DNA of 64,000 nucleotides from Candidatus Nitrosotalea sp. TS (GTDB lineage Archaea > Thermoproteota > Nitrososphaeria > Nitrososphaerales > Nitrosopumilaceae), in the NCBI RefSeq assembly GCF_011319465.1, contig NZ_RCMB01000018.1:62001-126000 (forward strand), in the 5' to 3' direction. Below the pieces are notes generated by a model that worked only from the letters and a program-made list of their open reading frames with translations, made no database searches and was not told where the DNA came from. A program made the translations under genes and the position numbers. Each line of letters begins with the position of its first letter. The stretch's first letter is position 1. Of the stretch, positions 9,715-18,621 are shown piece by piece.

Positions 9715-10227
9715 ATGCGAAAGAAAATTTTCAAGGGTAAAGTTCTTTCCCTTAGTGTTTACAAATTATCAATTGGAGGACGCAAGGTAACAAGAGAAGT
9801 AATCGAGCACCCAGGCGCTTCTGCCATGATTGCAATAGAGGATGGCAAACTGCTGCTTGTGAAACAACACAGATATCCTCATGGATTTGTGCTTGAGATC
9901 CCTGCCGGGACGCTAAACCGGGGTGAAAATCCACGAAAATGTGCGTTCCGGGAGCTAAAAGAGGAGACTGGCTATGCGGCAAAGAAGATGACCCCGCTTG
10001 TCAAGTACTATCCTTCAATTGGATACAACAGAGAAGTGATTCACTGCTTTGTGGCATCTGGAATCAAAAAGGTATCAGGACTGAAACTTGACGAAGACGA
10101 GATAATATCTGTAGTAAAGATTGATTTTAAAAAAGTGCTAAAGATGGTTTTGTCAGGAAAGATTGCTGATTCAAAGACAATTTGTGCAGTGCTGACATAT
10201 GCAATGAAAAAGAAGATCTACGTATAG
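9715..10227 (+). CDS. Nudix hydrolase, ADP-ribose pyrophosphatase type
   Basis: 170 aa. The full Nudix box is visible: GTLNRGENPRKCAFRELKEE followed by TGY (about residues 64-86), with the metal-binding glutamates in RELKEE. The upstream EHPGASAMIA and KQHRYPHG plus the late YYPSIGYNRE match ADP-ribose pyrophosphatases, which split ADP-ribose into AMP and ribose 5-phosphate. It follows the Lrp-like gene by 24 bp and may be co-transcribed. It overlaps the convergent AbrB-PhoU gene by 10 bp. Confidence 0.88.
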   Translation: MRKKIFKGKVLSLSVYKLSIGGRKVTREVIEHPGASAMIAIEDGKLLLVKQHRYPHGFVLEIPAGTLNRGENPRKCAFRELKEETGYAAKKMTPLVKYYPSIGYNREVIHCFVASGIKKVSGLKLDEDEIISVVKIDFKKVLKMVLSGKIADSKTICAVLTYAMKKKIYV

Positions 10228-11195
10228 ACTGGCTTTACAAGATCTGCAATATCAGCCCAGCATCTGGCAAGTTTTTCAAGCGTATACACCAAGTCCAAAA
10301 ATTGTATTGATACTTGTTTTTTTGGCTCAAGCGATGATCGTATGTCAGAAATTTTCTTTTGGTAATTTCTAAATGACTTGATTGCCTCAATTGCAAGCAA
10401 TCTGTTGTTTTCAATAAATGATGTAATGGCCTTGTCATGTATGTTTTCAATCTCTACTGCCAAGAGGTGAAGCTTTTTTGCATCTGTTTTGGAGCTGCCA
10501 AGTTCCGGTATTGAATTTGCAAGCTCTACAATTGTGTCACCCGCAGTTTCCATGAGATTTGCTGCAATTCGATAATCCAAGATGTCAATGTTTCCCAAAT
10601 TGAATGCAGTTGCAAGCTTCTTGTCTACCATTGCGCTGCGAATCAGCCTGACTAGCAAGAAATATTGCCTGTCGATTTCATCATCCCTGCTTGGAATTGT
10701 CTGCAGTACTGTCTTGTCATCTGATGTAAGCGAGTTTATTGTATCACGGAACAGGCCAAGTGCAATTGAGCTCATCCTTTTTAGGATCTTGTCGGGGCTG
10801 AGCGTTGTAGCATCTAGGAGAAATTGCACGTTGACATTTGTGGCATCTTCATCGACAATTTCCATGCCAACAAGTCTTCGCATAAGGCCACGAATTCTTT
10901 CCCTGTCTCCAACTGAGATTGCAGATTTTCCTTTTATCTTGATTATATCATATCCCAGAAGATATGCCCCAGTGATGTCTGCGCTAATGTTTTCTTCCTT
11001 GGATACGGGATACTGTATGACGACTTCTTTTGGTACTTTGCTGCTTCCAGTAAGTGTAATTGATATGCTGTTGGCTCCTGTCTCGATTTCCACCTCATCG
11101 CTTTTTTCAAGCTTGTTTGATTCCACCCACTCGCTTGGAAGCGATACCAGGATGCTGCTTCCTATCTTTTGCAGGCGCCGAATGAATTTAGTCAA
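10218..11195 (-). CDS. AbrB/SpoVT DNA-binding domain fused to PhoU-like domain
   Basis: Archaeal phosphate-type regulator of 325 aa. An N-terminal swapped-hairpin AbrB domain (RRLQKIGSSILVSLPSEWVE, residues about 5-50) is followed by two PhoU-like helical bundles with acidic metal-binding patterns such as SRDDEIDRQYFLLVRLIRSA and ENIHDKAITSF. The same architecture occurs at 57.9 kb beside the pst genes, but this copy sits next to the CoA operon, divergent from pantoate kinase with 62 bp between the start codons, so it could regulate that operon. This is inferred from position only. Confidence 0.85.
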   Translation of the reverse strand: MTKFIRRLQKIGSSILVSLPSEWVESNKLEKSDEVEIETGANSISITLTGSSKVPKEVVIQYPVSKEENISADITGAYLLGYDIIKIKGKSAISVGDRERIRGLMRRLVGMEIVDEDATNVNVQFLLDATTLSPDKILKRMSSIALGLFRDTINSLTSDDKTVLQTIPSRDDEIDRQYFLLVRLIRSAMVDKKLATAFNLGNIDILDYRIAANLMETAGDTIVELANSIPELGSSKTDAKKLHLLAVEIENIHDKAITSFIENNRLLAIEAIKSFRNYQKKISDIRSSLEPKKQVSIQFLDLVYTLEKLARCWADIADLVKPVYT

Positions 11196-11257
11196 TTTAT
11201 ACTAGTATAAACAATATAATGATCATTTTTATATTTTTATCAAAATTTAAACTAGCT

Positions 11258-12145
11258 ATGCAGGCAGCAGCCTTTGCTCCGGGGCACATAACTGGCTTTT
11301 TCAAGGCAGAAGTAGAGCCGATAAAGCCGGAACTGAAGGGATCCATCGGGGCCGGATTTTGCATAAAAGAAGGCGTCACAACAAAGGTAAAGATTACAAC
11401 ATCTGACAAGCCCGGCTTTGGGATTACTGTTACGGGTTACAAGTCTGACAATACGCAGGTATCAGAATTTGTTGCAAGAGAATTTTTAAAAATTACCAAG
11501 GCAAATTATTTTTTTGAGATAGAGCATCACAGCGAGATTCCCGTTGGATATGGCCTGGGCTCTAGCGGTGCTGTTGCACTTAGTTTGGCATTTGCACTAA
11601 ACAAAGCTCTTGGGACAAATCTTTCTCGGACACAGGTAGGGCAGATAGCTCACAATGCAGAGATTCACTGCAAGACAGGACTTGGCACTGTGTTATCGTC
11701 ATATCATGGGGGATTTGAGATTAGAACAAAGCACGGTGCGCCAGGAATTGGCAGCCTCAAAAAGATTCACACGGATTATTCTGCAATTGTAATTTGTTTT
11801 TCGCCAATATCCACAAAGAAATTCATTGGAACACAACTCTCAAAGATAAACGGCCTTGGCGGAAAGATGGTTACAAAATTACTCAAGTCACGCGACCAGA
11901 TGGAGTTTTTGGACATGTCGCTAGAGTTTGCAAAATATGTTGGAGTTATCACTCCAAAGATGCAGCAGGTAATTGATGACTTGCAGCAGCACGGGTTCAA
12001 GTGCGGCATTGCAATGTTTGGAGAAACGGTATTCACATTAATACCAAAGGCAAGAGAGCCTGAAGTTCTTCAAGTCTTAGAAAAATATCATGACGGAATA
12101 ATTATCAAGACAGAGATTGATAAAAGCGGAGCTAGAGCGTCCTAG
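11258..12145 (+). CDS. Pantoate kinase (GHMP family)
   Basis: Archaeal pantoate kinase phosphorylates pantoate, the first step of the archaeal-specific route to 4'-phosphopantothenate. 295 aa from the ATG at 11258; an ATG at 11219 in frame would add an unlikely hydrophobic leader. It begins AAAFAPGHITGFF, and the GHMP ATP-binding loop is PVGYGLGSSGAVALSLAF (about residues 90-107). The GHMP C-terminal motif CGIAMFGETVF takes the place of the GGxxGG-like loop. It shares one base with the next gene, phosphopantothenate synthetase, which supports this assignment over homoserine or mevalonate kinase. Confidence 0.88.
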   Translation: MQAAAFAPGHITGFFKAEVEPIKPELKGSIGAGFCIKEGVTTKVKITTSDKPGFGITVTGYKSDNTQVSEFVAREFLKITKANYFFEIEHHSEIPVGYGLGSSGAVALSLAFALNKALGTNLSRTQVGQIAHNAEIHCKTGLGTVLSSYHGGFEIRTKHGAPGIGSLKKIHTDYSAIVICFSPISTKKFIGTQLSKINGLGGKMVTKLLKSRDQMEFLDMSLEFAKYVGVITPKMQQVIDDLQQHGFKCGIAMFGETVFTLIPKAREPEVLQVLEKYHDGIIIKTEIDKSGARAS

Positions 12146-12892
12146 TGCTTATTCCAAGATCTCATCCCAGGGCTGCATCCCTGCATGTCAGAGAGAAACT
12201 GGTTCTGGGATACAAAAAGGGCCTGGTTGTAGAAGAGGGGCTCTTGGCACATGGCAGAGGCGAGATGTTTGATTATCTCATTGGCGAGAAGACTTTGAAG
12301 ACCTCTCATGGTGCCATAAAGGCTGCGTCTCACATGCTGCTCTTGGCAAAAAGGCCTGTCATATCTGTAAACGGCAACCTGGCTGCCCTTTGTCCAAAGG
12401 AGATAGTCATGCTTGCAAAAATAACTCGGGCAGAGATTGAGGTAAACCTGTTTTATGCAAGCGAGAAAAGAAAAAAGGCAATAGCTGGTACGCTGAAAAA
12501 AAATGGCGCAAAGCAGATACTCGGACTTGATTCCAAGTTTTCACAAAAGATTCCAGACCTTGAGAGTGCAAGAAGAGTTGTTGACGAGCGCGGCATATTC
12601 ATCGCAGATGTTGTATTGGTGCCTCTAGAAGACGGCGACAGGACAATGGCACTGAAAAAACTTGGAAAAAAGGTGATAACATTTGATCTCAACCCAATGT
12701 CGCGCACCGCACAGACTGCAGATATCACCATAGTTGATAACGTAACGAGGGGAATGCTGGCTCTTGATTGAATCCTGCAAAAAAATGTCAAAGTCTTGCC
12801 TTGACAAAAAATTCAAGTTTGACAACAAAAAAAACCTGAGTCAGTCCATCGCCATAATAAAAAATAATCTTGGGAGAATGGCACATGCCTAA
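12145..12892 (+). CDS. 4-phosphopantoate--beta-alanine ligase (frameshifted near 3' end)
   Basis: Archaeal phosphopantothenate synthetase joins 4-phosphopantoate and beta-alanine with ATP. Starts with GTG at 12145. Family motifs seen: PRSHPRAASLHVREKLV, HGRGEMFDYLIGE, VNGNLAAL, GIFIADVVLVPLEDGDRT and FDLNPMSRTAQ. The frame stops at 12771, but one extra base near 12760-12766 hides a 40-residue C-terminus (LIESCKK..., FDNKKNLSQSI..., NLGRMAHA) that ends at 12892, overlapping the panB ATG by 8 bp. The corrected length is 248 aa, as expected. Probably a sequencing error, as the enzyme should be essential. Confidence 0.88.
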
Positions 12893-13718
12893 ATCCGTAA
12901 GAGACATTACCTCGATGAAAAATTTCGAAAAAATTACCGTCATCACTGCATATGATTACACCACTGCACAACTTTGCGACAAGGCAGGCGTTGAGATCTT
13001 GCTTGTGGGCGACAGCGGAGGGATGGTGATGCTAGGCTATGAAAATACCATTCCTGTTACCATGGAGCAGATGTGTTTTTTTACAGAGGCGGTAAGCAGG
13101 GGCAGAAAGGACGCGATGGTTGTAGCAGACATGCCTTTCATGTCATACCAGGCAAGCAAGTCGCAGGCAATTGAAAATGCTGGCAGACTTGTCAAGTCAG
13201 GAGCTGACGCAGTGAAACTAGAAGGCGGAATTGAGATAAAAGATACTGTCAGGTCAATTGTAGATATAGGCATACCAGTAATGGGGCACATTGGGTTCCA
13301 GCCGCAGACTACTACCCTGCAGGAGGGCTACAGGGTGCAGGCAAAGACAAAGGATGCGGCACTGAGTTTAATCCAGAACGCAAAGGCACTTGAAAAAGCT
13401 GGCGCCTTTAGCATTGCGCTTGAAATGGTAACACAGGAGATATCAAAGATAATAACAGAATCAATTGGCATTCCCACAATAGGGATTGGCTCAGGCCCCG
13501 ACTGCGACGGGCAGGTGTTAGTTGTGCATGATGTTTTGGGCTTGTTTGAAAAGCTAAAGCCAAAATTTGCCAAGCGATATCTTGAGCTTGCAGGAGACAT
13601 TGTAAAAGCAGTTACATCCTACAAAGAGGACGTGGTATCTGGCAAGTTTCCAACACAGGAGCATTCGTTTTCAATTGACAAAGCAGAACTTGAAAGGTTG
13701 AGAAAAGAGATTGCGTGA
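12885..13718 (+). CDS. panB: 3-methyl-2-oxobutanoate hydroxymethyltransferase
   Basis: Makes ketopantoate from 2-oxoisovalerate and methylene-tetrahydrofolate/-tetrahydropterin. 277 aa from the ATG at 12885 (MPKSVRDITSM). Family motifs: VITAYDYTTAQLCDKAGVE, LLVGDSGGMVMLGY with the metal-binding Asp, KLEGG, GHIGFQPQT and GIGSGPDCDGQVLV. The start overlaps the corrected end of phosphopantothenate synthetase by 8 bp and the end overlaps coaBC by 8 bp, which fixes it in the CoA operon. No panE-like ketopantoate reductase follows, so that step must be encoded elsewhere. Confidence 0.95.
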   Translation: MPKSVRDITSMKNFEKITVITAYDYTTAQLCDKAGVEILLVGDSGGMVMLGYENTIPVTMEQMCFFTEAVSRGRKDAMVVADMPFMSYQASKSQAIENAGRLVKSGADAVKLEGGIEIKDTVRSIVDIGIPVMGHIGFQPQTTTLQEGYRVQAKTKDAALSLIQNAKALEKAGAFSIALEMVTQEISKIITESIGIPTIGIGSGPDCDGQVLVVHDVLGLFEKLKPKFAKRYLELAGDIVKAVTSYKEDVVSGKFPTQEHSFSIDKAELERLRKEIA

Positions 13719-14946
13719 ACATCCATCGCTTGATATTGTAAGCTCTGACGGCTCTGAGCTTGCCGGAAAAAAAATTGTCTTGTGCATTACAGGAAGCGTC
13801 GCTGCATACAAGGCAATAGAACTTGCAAGGCTTTTGATGCGGCATGGCGGAGACGTCACCTGTGTTGCAAGCAAGGCTGCAACTGATCTGATAAAGCCAA
13901 GCTACTTCAAGTGGGCAACTGGAAACGAAGTGATTACAAAACTTACCGGAGACTTGGAGCACATCAGGGTTGCAGACTACAAGCAGTCTGACATGATTGT
14001 TGTGTATCCATGCACTGCAAATACGCTTGGAAAACTTGCAAATGGGATAGACGATACGCCAATCTCTACAGTATTGAGCGTAGGGTTTGGCTCCAAGATT
14101 CCCATTGTGGTATCACTTGCCATGCACCAGTCCATGTATGAGAATCCGGCAGTTGTGAAAAATATTGAATTTCTAAAAAGCAAGGTGTGGTTTATTTCTC
14201 CGCAATTTGTAGAGGGAAAGGCAAAGGCTGCTGAACCCGAGCAAGTCCTAGATTTTGTATTGAAAAAATATGGCGCATCTTCCATCCTGCAAGGAAAAAA
14301 AGTGTTGATTACTGCAGGACCCACCATGGAATACATCGACCCGGTACGTGTCATAACCAACCAGAGCTCAGGCAGGACTGGCGTTTTGCTGGCAAGGGAG
14401 CTTGTCTTGTCAGGCGCCAAGGTCACATTTGTGTATGGCCCGGGTGCAGAGCCTGCTCCAAAGGGCGTCAAGGTGGTAAGGGTAAAGACAAGTGCGGAGA
14501 TGCGAGATGCAGTAAGGCGTGAGATGAGGCAGAGATTTGACATTGTTGTGCTTGCTGCCGCAGTCTCAGATTATACCGTAGAGAGTCCGGGCAAGACCAA
14601 GATCAAGAGCAACTCTGACAGAATTATTCTAAAGCTGAAAAAAGTTCCAAAGATAATCAATGAGGTAAAAAAAATTCAAAAAGATGTCTTTCTTGTTGGA
14701 TTCAAGGCAGAGACAGATGTGTCACAGGAAAAATTGATTTCCTTGTCGCGCAAGAAATTGGTAGAATCACATGCTGACATGATAATTGCAAATGATATTG
14801 GAAAAAGATACAGGAAAAACCCAAATCAGAACAATGTCATCATAGTTGATTCCAAAAAAGAATCGATATCAGGATGGAAAGACAAGGAGAAAATTGCAAG
14901 ATTTGTTTGCCGCGATATAGAATCCCGGTTTAGAAGATCAAGTTAG
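13711..14946 (+). CDS. coaBC: Bifunctional phosphopantothenoylcysteine decarboxylase/synthetase
   Basis: Catalyses two successive CoA steps: CTP- (or ATP-)dependent coupling of phosphopantothenate to cysteine, and FMN-dependent decarboxylation to phosphopantetheine. 411 aa, start TTG at 13711. N-terminal CoaC flavoprotein domain: ITGSVAAYKAIELARLL, the active-site His in LEHIRVAD, and VYPCTANTLGKLANGIDD. CoaB domain from about residue 195: ITAGPTMEYIDPVRVITNQS, then SSGRTG, AAVSDY and IIANDIG. Last gene of the operon; the start overlaps panB by 8 bp. Confidence 0.95.
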   Translation: MREHPSLDIVSSDGSELAGKKIVLCITGSVAAYKAIELARLLMRHGGDVTCVASKAATDLIKPSYFKWATGNEVITKLTGDLEHIRVADYKQSDMIVVYPCTANTLGKLANGIDDTPISTVLSVGFGSKIPIVVSLAMHQSMYENPAVVKNIEFLKSKVWFISPQFVEGKAKAAEPEQVLDFVLKKYGASSILQGKKVLITAGPTMEYIDPVRVITNQSSGRTGVLLARELVLSGAKVTFVYGPGAEPAPKGVKVVRVKTSAEMRDAVRREMRQRFDIVVLAAAVSDYTVESPGKTKIKSNSDRIILKLKKVPKIINEVKKIQKDVFLVGFKAETDVSQEKLISLSRKKLVESHADMIIANDIGKRYRKNPNQNNVIIVDSKKESISGWKDKEKIARFVCRDIESRFRRSS

Positions 14947-15042
14947 AAGAATCGTCGATTTTAAGTAAATTCCTCAGGTTTTGTGTCATAATATGATGCG
15001 ACATACTGGTGTACAAATAATTCTAGACACAGATTAGATTGC

Positions 15043-15258
15043 ATGAATACAGAGAGGGTTTTGATTGATAATAAATCTGTCAGCAGAAAAGAACTGGACA
15101 TACTCCTTGAAGCCATGGCAAAGTCATCAAATAGGAAAAAAATTCTGGTTCGTTTCAAATTCAAATACGTAAGAATGGAATTTCGAGAGTGGCTGACCCG
15201 CAAGCAGTACAATGCGCTGCGAACTATTAATTGCCTGGAATTTTGTACCGTTATGTGA
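15043..15258 (+). CDS. Small conserved-looking basic protein
   Basis: 71 aa, very basic, with KELDILLEAMAKSSNRKKIL and a C-terminal RMEFREWLTRKQYNALRTIN. Predicted mostly helical; no recognised domain. The ATG at 15043 follows an AT-rich leader. It stands in a mixed region of tiny genes. A longer minus-strand frame over the same bases (14961-15407) looks like a shadow. Function unknown. Confidence 0.5.
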   Translation: MNTERVLIDNKSVSRKELDILLEAMAKSSNRKKILVRFKFKYVRMEFREWLTRKQYNALRTINCLEFCTVM

Positions 15259-15294
15259 TTTTTTACAGTATGGTATATCCAATTGTTTGTATGG

Positions 15295-15414
15295 TCAGAG
15301 GTGTTTTGATTTGTAACAGTCTTTGCATATCTCAACTGTCTTGCCATATCTTTTGGAATAGTATGAATCAAGTTCCCTGTGCAAGTTACAAGATGGACAG
15401 AGGCCAAAATTCAT
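15295..15414 (-). CDS. 39-aa zinc-finger microprotein
   Basis: Tiny ORF from ATG 15414 to TGA 15295. It reads MNFGLCPSCNLHRELDSYYS and then KRYGKTVEICKDCYKSKHL. Two CxxC pairs (CPSC and CKDC) about 24 residues apart form a plausible zinc ribbon. Sense-frame codon choice and the regular Cys spacing argue for a real gene despite its size. No partner or function is evident. Confidence 0.55.
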   Translation of the reverse strand: MNFGLCPSCNLHRELDSYYSKRYGKTVEICKDCYKSKHL

Positions 15415-15486
15415 GGTATTACATACAAAGAGTGGCTAAAAAATTATGCTCTTAGTTTGGAGAATCTGTCTTAAATGATGATTTAA

Positions 15487-15750
15487 TCAGTCTTTACCGT
15501 AGACTGACTTGTGGTCACAGACTCGCAACAATACTATCACGTTATCCTCGTATTGTATAGTATAGATCATTCTGTCTCCCCTTCCAAGCTCGTAGGCAAA
15601 AACTCGTATGTTCTTTTTGAAATCTCCTTTTGTTGATGGGTTTTCGGAATATGCCAGATCCAAAATTGCAGAGTCGACCCTTTTCTGACGCTCTCTTCCG
15701 AGAAGTTTGTATTGTCTGCTAAACTGAGGTCTTTGGTCGATTTGCCACAT
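15487..15750 (-). CDS. RelE/ParE-superfamily toxin
   Basis: 87 aa with the ParE/RelE fold pattern: an N-terminal helix pair (FSRQYKLLGRERQKRVDSAI) and the beta strands IRVFAYELGRGDRMIYTIQY and NVIVLLRVCDHKSVYG. Relatives cleave mRNA at the ribosome or poison gyrase. The upstream antitoxin overlaps it by 32 bp. The C-terminal HKSVYG takes the place of the usual catalytic basic/Tyr residues. The call rests on the pattern and the gene pair. Confidence 0.75.
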   Translation of the reverse strand: MWQIDQRPQFSRQYKLLGRERQKRVDSAILDLAYSENPSTKGDFKKNIRVFAYELGRGDRMIYTIQYEDNVIVLLRVCDHKSVYGKD

Positions 15751-15883
15751 TTGTATGCAGATCCTCTATTAATGCCTCAGGTGTCTTGTAGATCTTTCCT
15801 TTGCTTTTTAGTGCTTTTTTGATGTCTGCAACCTCTTCTTCAGAGAGTGGCGGAGAATACATCTTGGTTTTTGACAACATTCT
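15719..15883 (-). CDS. Antitoxin of RelE/ParE module
   Basis: 54 aa from the ATG at 15883 (an upstream TTG at 15907 would add 8). It begins MLSKTKMYSPPLSEEEVADI, then KKALKSKGKIYKTPEALIED, an acidic/basic helical pattern typical of small antitoxins. It overlaps the toxin by 32 bp. The region just upstream would carry the operator for autoregulation, but no strong palindrome is obvious. Confidence 0.65.
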   Translation of the reverse strand, partial: RMLSKTKMYSPPLSEEEVADIKKALKSKGKIYKTPEALIEDLHTNVANRPKTSV

Positions 15884-15962
15884 TTTTTCCTGATAGTTTC
15901 TAATCAAGATTGCGGATCTCCTATAGTGATCTTGTTTTCATGAGTTTACATATGTTCAATCT

Positions 15963-16163
15963 TCAGGATTTATTTTTTACTATCAGCGCAATCCCTGTTA
16001 GGACCAAAAGCGCGATTACGGCATACTGGATGTACTCATATGGGTTGACGTATGAGGCTCCGGAATTATACCCAAGAAATATGACATAATCAAATATTGT
16101 AAGTATTGCAAGCGATATTCCTGCTATCAAAAGTGTCTTGCCCAACATACGGTAAATTGGCAT
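15963..16163 (-). CDS. Small two-helix membrane protein
   Basis: 66 aa from the ATG at 16163. Two hydrophobic helices, TLLIAGISLAILTIFDYVIF and YIQYAVIALLVLTGIALIV, are linked by a polar loop with several Asn and Tyr; a short KNKS tail follows. No known family. An in-frame ATA/ATT region upstream is open but lacks a better start. Function unknown. Confidence 0.55.
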   Translation of the reverse strand: MPIYRMLGKTLLIAGISLAILTIFDYVIFLGYNSGASYVNPYEYIQYAVIALLVLTGIALIVKNKS

Positions 16164-16239
16164 GATTTTGTGACAGGCGGGCTCTATATAGATCACATTA
16201 TGGATTTTCAGTTGCAGATTTTTATTTTGGAATCATTCC

Positions 16240-16503
16240 TTGGATTCTGTGTTCAGAGACTTTCCTGAATTAAAGCCGCCAAAAGGCAAGTTTCGCATAA
16301 TGGGAATAGACAAGTCTGAGGCTCCAGGCAAGGGCCACTGGGTGGTCGAAGATCTTGACGATTCTGAAATGGCAGTAAGAAAAGCAAGAGAAATGACAAG
16401 ACATGCCTCAAAAGATGCGCCGCATCCAAGCGAGGCAACAATATTTTGCGTATATGACCATAATGGAACGTATCTTGGTGGGGAAATCGATGATGCTGTG
16501 TGA
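16240..16503 (+). CDS. Small conserved protein of unknown function
   Basis: 87 aa; start TTG at 16240 or GTG at 16249. It reads FRDFPELKPPKGKFRIMGID, then a long helix SEMAVRKAREMTRHASK, then EATIFCVYDHNGTYLGGEID, a beta hairpin. The helix plus two-strand pattern with a final DHNG.YLGG turn looks like a compact folded domain and is free of low-complexity sequence. Not recognised; single gene. Confidence 0.6.
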   Translation: MDSVFRDFPELKPPKGKFRIMGIDKSEAPGKGHWVVEDLDDSEMAVRKAREMTRHASKDAPHPSEATIFCVYDHNGTYLGGEIDDAV

Positions 16504-16555
16504 GGCATATTTTATGATATCATGCCAAAAAAAAATTCAAACAATAGTTTAGGGG

Positions 16556-16975
16556 TTATTTTATGAGCATTACTGCCATCTTTGACTTGTGCATCACATA
16601 GCTTGAAACGCTTCCAAGAAAGATCTTTTTGAAGCCGCTCAGGCCTCTTGCACCTATTACAATTAGATCAATGTTATGCGTATCTGAATATTCCACTATG
16701 GAATGCCCCGGATCTCCCGTAAGTATTCGGCTAAAAAATGGAATGCCATTTTTGACTGCAAGCTTTTTTGCGTAAAGGAAAGATTCTGGCGGAACCTCTT
16801 CCTCTAGTTCTTTTTGCTTGAGTTCTTTTTTGTGTGACGTATGTATGACATGAATAACGGTAAGTGATGCTTCGTGCTCTTTTGCAAGATGGACTCCAGT
16901 CTCTAGGCCTCGCAGGGAATTTCTAGAGCCGTCAAGTGGCACAAGAATTTTTTTGATCTTCTGCCTTTCTGTCAT
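16556..16975 (-). CDS. Universal stress protein (UspA family)
   Basis: 139-aa single Usp domain. It starts with the beta strand ILVPLDGSRNSLRGLE, where Asp is the ATP-contact residue, and ends with the nucleotide-binding loop VIGARGLSGFKKIFLGSVS (GxxGxxxxxxxxGS). An ATP-binding Usp is therefore likely. These act in stress and energy signalling; the specific role is unknown. Monocistronic. Confidence 0.92.
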   Translation of the reverse strand: MTERQKIKKILVPLDGSRNSLRGLETGVHLAKEHEASLTVIHVIHTSHKKELKQKELEEEVPPESFLYAKKLAVKNGIPFFSRILTGDPGHSIVEYSDTHNIDLIVIGARGLSGFKKIFLGSVSSYVMHKSKMAVMLIK

Positions 16976-17148
16976 GGTATAACTCAGCCATGGTTCTATT
17001 ACTGGTTTGTGTTGATTTTCAAGCGTGGTTTAAAAAATTGTAAAAGCCTTGAAGCTGTGACAGGATTTATGCAAAAACCAAAATCTTGGGGTTATTCAAG
17101 ATGAGAATTACAAGATGGTTTAATTACTAAAAATACCTTCTGCTCTGC

Positions 17149-17538
17149 ATGGTCTCTGAAAAAATGGTAAGATTTCAAAACAAGAACCGTGACTTGAACC
17201 AGCTAGCACAGCAAATAACCTCTATGCTAGATCAAGGCGGATACAAGACACAGATGACGTCCAATTCGCCCATAGGGATAATCATCCAGGCAACAAAGGC
17301 AGGCATTCTCAGGGATTTCATTACTGCAGACAGGGCATTTACCATAATGATCAGTGGCAATCCAAACGACTTTGCCATACACATTGGAGTTGGAAAATTC
17401 ATACAAAATATTGCCATTGCGGCAGTAGAGACATTGCTCCTGTCGTTTCTATTTCTGGCAGTTGACATTCCAGAGATGTTGTGGACAGTGCATGTTGAAA
17501 AGGAGATATTGAATAAAATAACTCAGATGATAGGATAA
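17149..17538 (+). CDS. Conserved hypothetical protein with one hydrophobic helix
   Basis: 129 aa. The N-terminal part, NRDLNQLAQQITSMLDQGGY followed by SPIGIIIQATKAGI, resembles an alpha/beta domain with lipid- or ligand-facing strands. A hydrophobic helix (AAVETLLLSFLFLAVDIPEM) occupies about residues 89-108, followed by an amphipathic tail VEKEILNKITQMIG. Not recognised. The single helix near the C-terminus suggests peripheral or tail-side membrane association. Confidence 0.6.
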   Translation: MVSEKMVRFQNKNRDLNQLAQQITSMLDQGGYKTQMTSNSPIGIIIQATKAGILRDFITADRAFTIMISGNPNDFAIHIGVGKFIQNIAIAAVETLLLSFLFLAVDIPEMLWTVHVEKEILNKITQMIG

Positions 17539-17708
17539 TCTTTTAACAATTCAGTCTTCAAGATGCCTTGTACATTAAGAAATTGTTTCTTGGTTTATTC
17601 AAACTCTCGCAGAACTACGCTAAATTTAATATTTCACAAATCATCTATAGGTTTTATCTCTTTTGGGTAAGATTTTAAAAGTATGGTGTCAGGTTACCAA
17701 CATTGAAA

Positions 17709-18506
17709 ATGGATAGAAAAAAATTTGCACTTGATAAAATGTATAATCATTTTTTACATATTGCTCCACGTTATCGTGAACTGAGAACTACGGATCTTGG
17801 ACCAATATTGTTTATCACAAACAAGCTGCGTAGCCTCTCAAACATACGAGCTGCTGACATTGGATGCGGTTCGGGAAGATACAGCCTCAAGCTAGTTCAA
17901 CATTTGGGAGAGAAATGCCACCTTTTTTGCCTGGACAACAACAAGGAGATGCTATACCATCTAAAAGAGGACTTTATAAAAAATAATATTACAAATTTTA
18001 CCCCAATACGAAGTGATTCACACAAAATACCGTTGCAGACAGACTCGCTTGATTGCGCCATGTCATTTAATGCAATTCATCATTTTTCACTACAAAATTT
18101 TCTAAAAGAGTCTTCAAGAGTACTCAAAAACAATGGAAAATTATTCATATACACTAGACTAAGAGACCAAAATACAAGAACTATCTGGGGAACACATTTT
18201 CCTTCATTTAACAAAAAAGAAAACCGTCTTTACGAATTGGATGAATTAAAGTCGGCCTTTGAAAAAGACCCGAATCTGAACATCAATTCAGTACGGCTTT
18301 TTGAACATAACAGGGTCTATCCGCTAGAAAAACTTGTAGAGCAGGCAAAAAATCACCATTATTCAACTTTTAAATTTTATAAAAAACATGAATTTCGAGA
18401 AGCGTTGCATAGGTTTGTGCAAAACATACTGAATCATTATGATGATCTGGATAAAATATCATGGAAGGATCAGAATACACTGCTTGTAATTGAAAATAAA
18501 CAGTAA
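17709..18506 (+). CDS. Class I SAM-dependent methyltransferase
   Basis: 265 aa from the ATG at 17709. The SAM-binding loop is AADIGCGSGRYSL (motif I), motif II has FCLDNNKEML and the motif IV/post region reads SLDCAMSFNAIHHFS, as in Methyltransf_11/25 enzymes. The C-terminal 80 residues are polar and rich in His, Tyr and Phe and may bind the acceptor. The substrate is unknown (small molecule, lipid or tRNA). No operon partners. Confidence 0.85.
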   Translation: MDRKKFALDKMYNHFLHIAPRYRELRTTDLGPILFITNKLRSLSNIRAADIGCGSGRYSLKLVQHLGEKCHLFCLDNNKEMLYHLKEDFIKNNITNFTPIRSDSHKIPLQTDSLDCAMSFNAIHHFSLQNFLKESSRVLKNNGKLFIYTRLRDQNTRTIWGTHFPSFNKKENRLYELDELKSAFEKDPNLNINSVRLFEHNRVYPLEKLVEQAKNHHYSTFKFYKKHEFREALHRFVQNILNHYDDLDKISWKDQNTLLVIENKQ

Positions 18507-18621
18507 GATAACAAATTCTTGCATGTCTGAATCATTTGTTTGAATCCCGTAAGATTTGCACATGATACAATGATGTATGCGGTGATCCTAATTACTTAAA
18601 TCAAAGAAAATACTACTATCA

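Noticed and set aside
14961-15407. Minus-strand 148-codon open frame
   Set aside because: Low-quality composition and it covers the plus-strand gene at 15043 and the microprotein at 15295; looks like a shadow.
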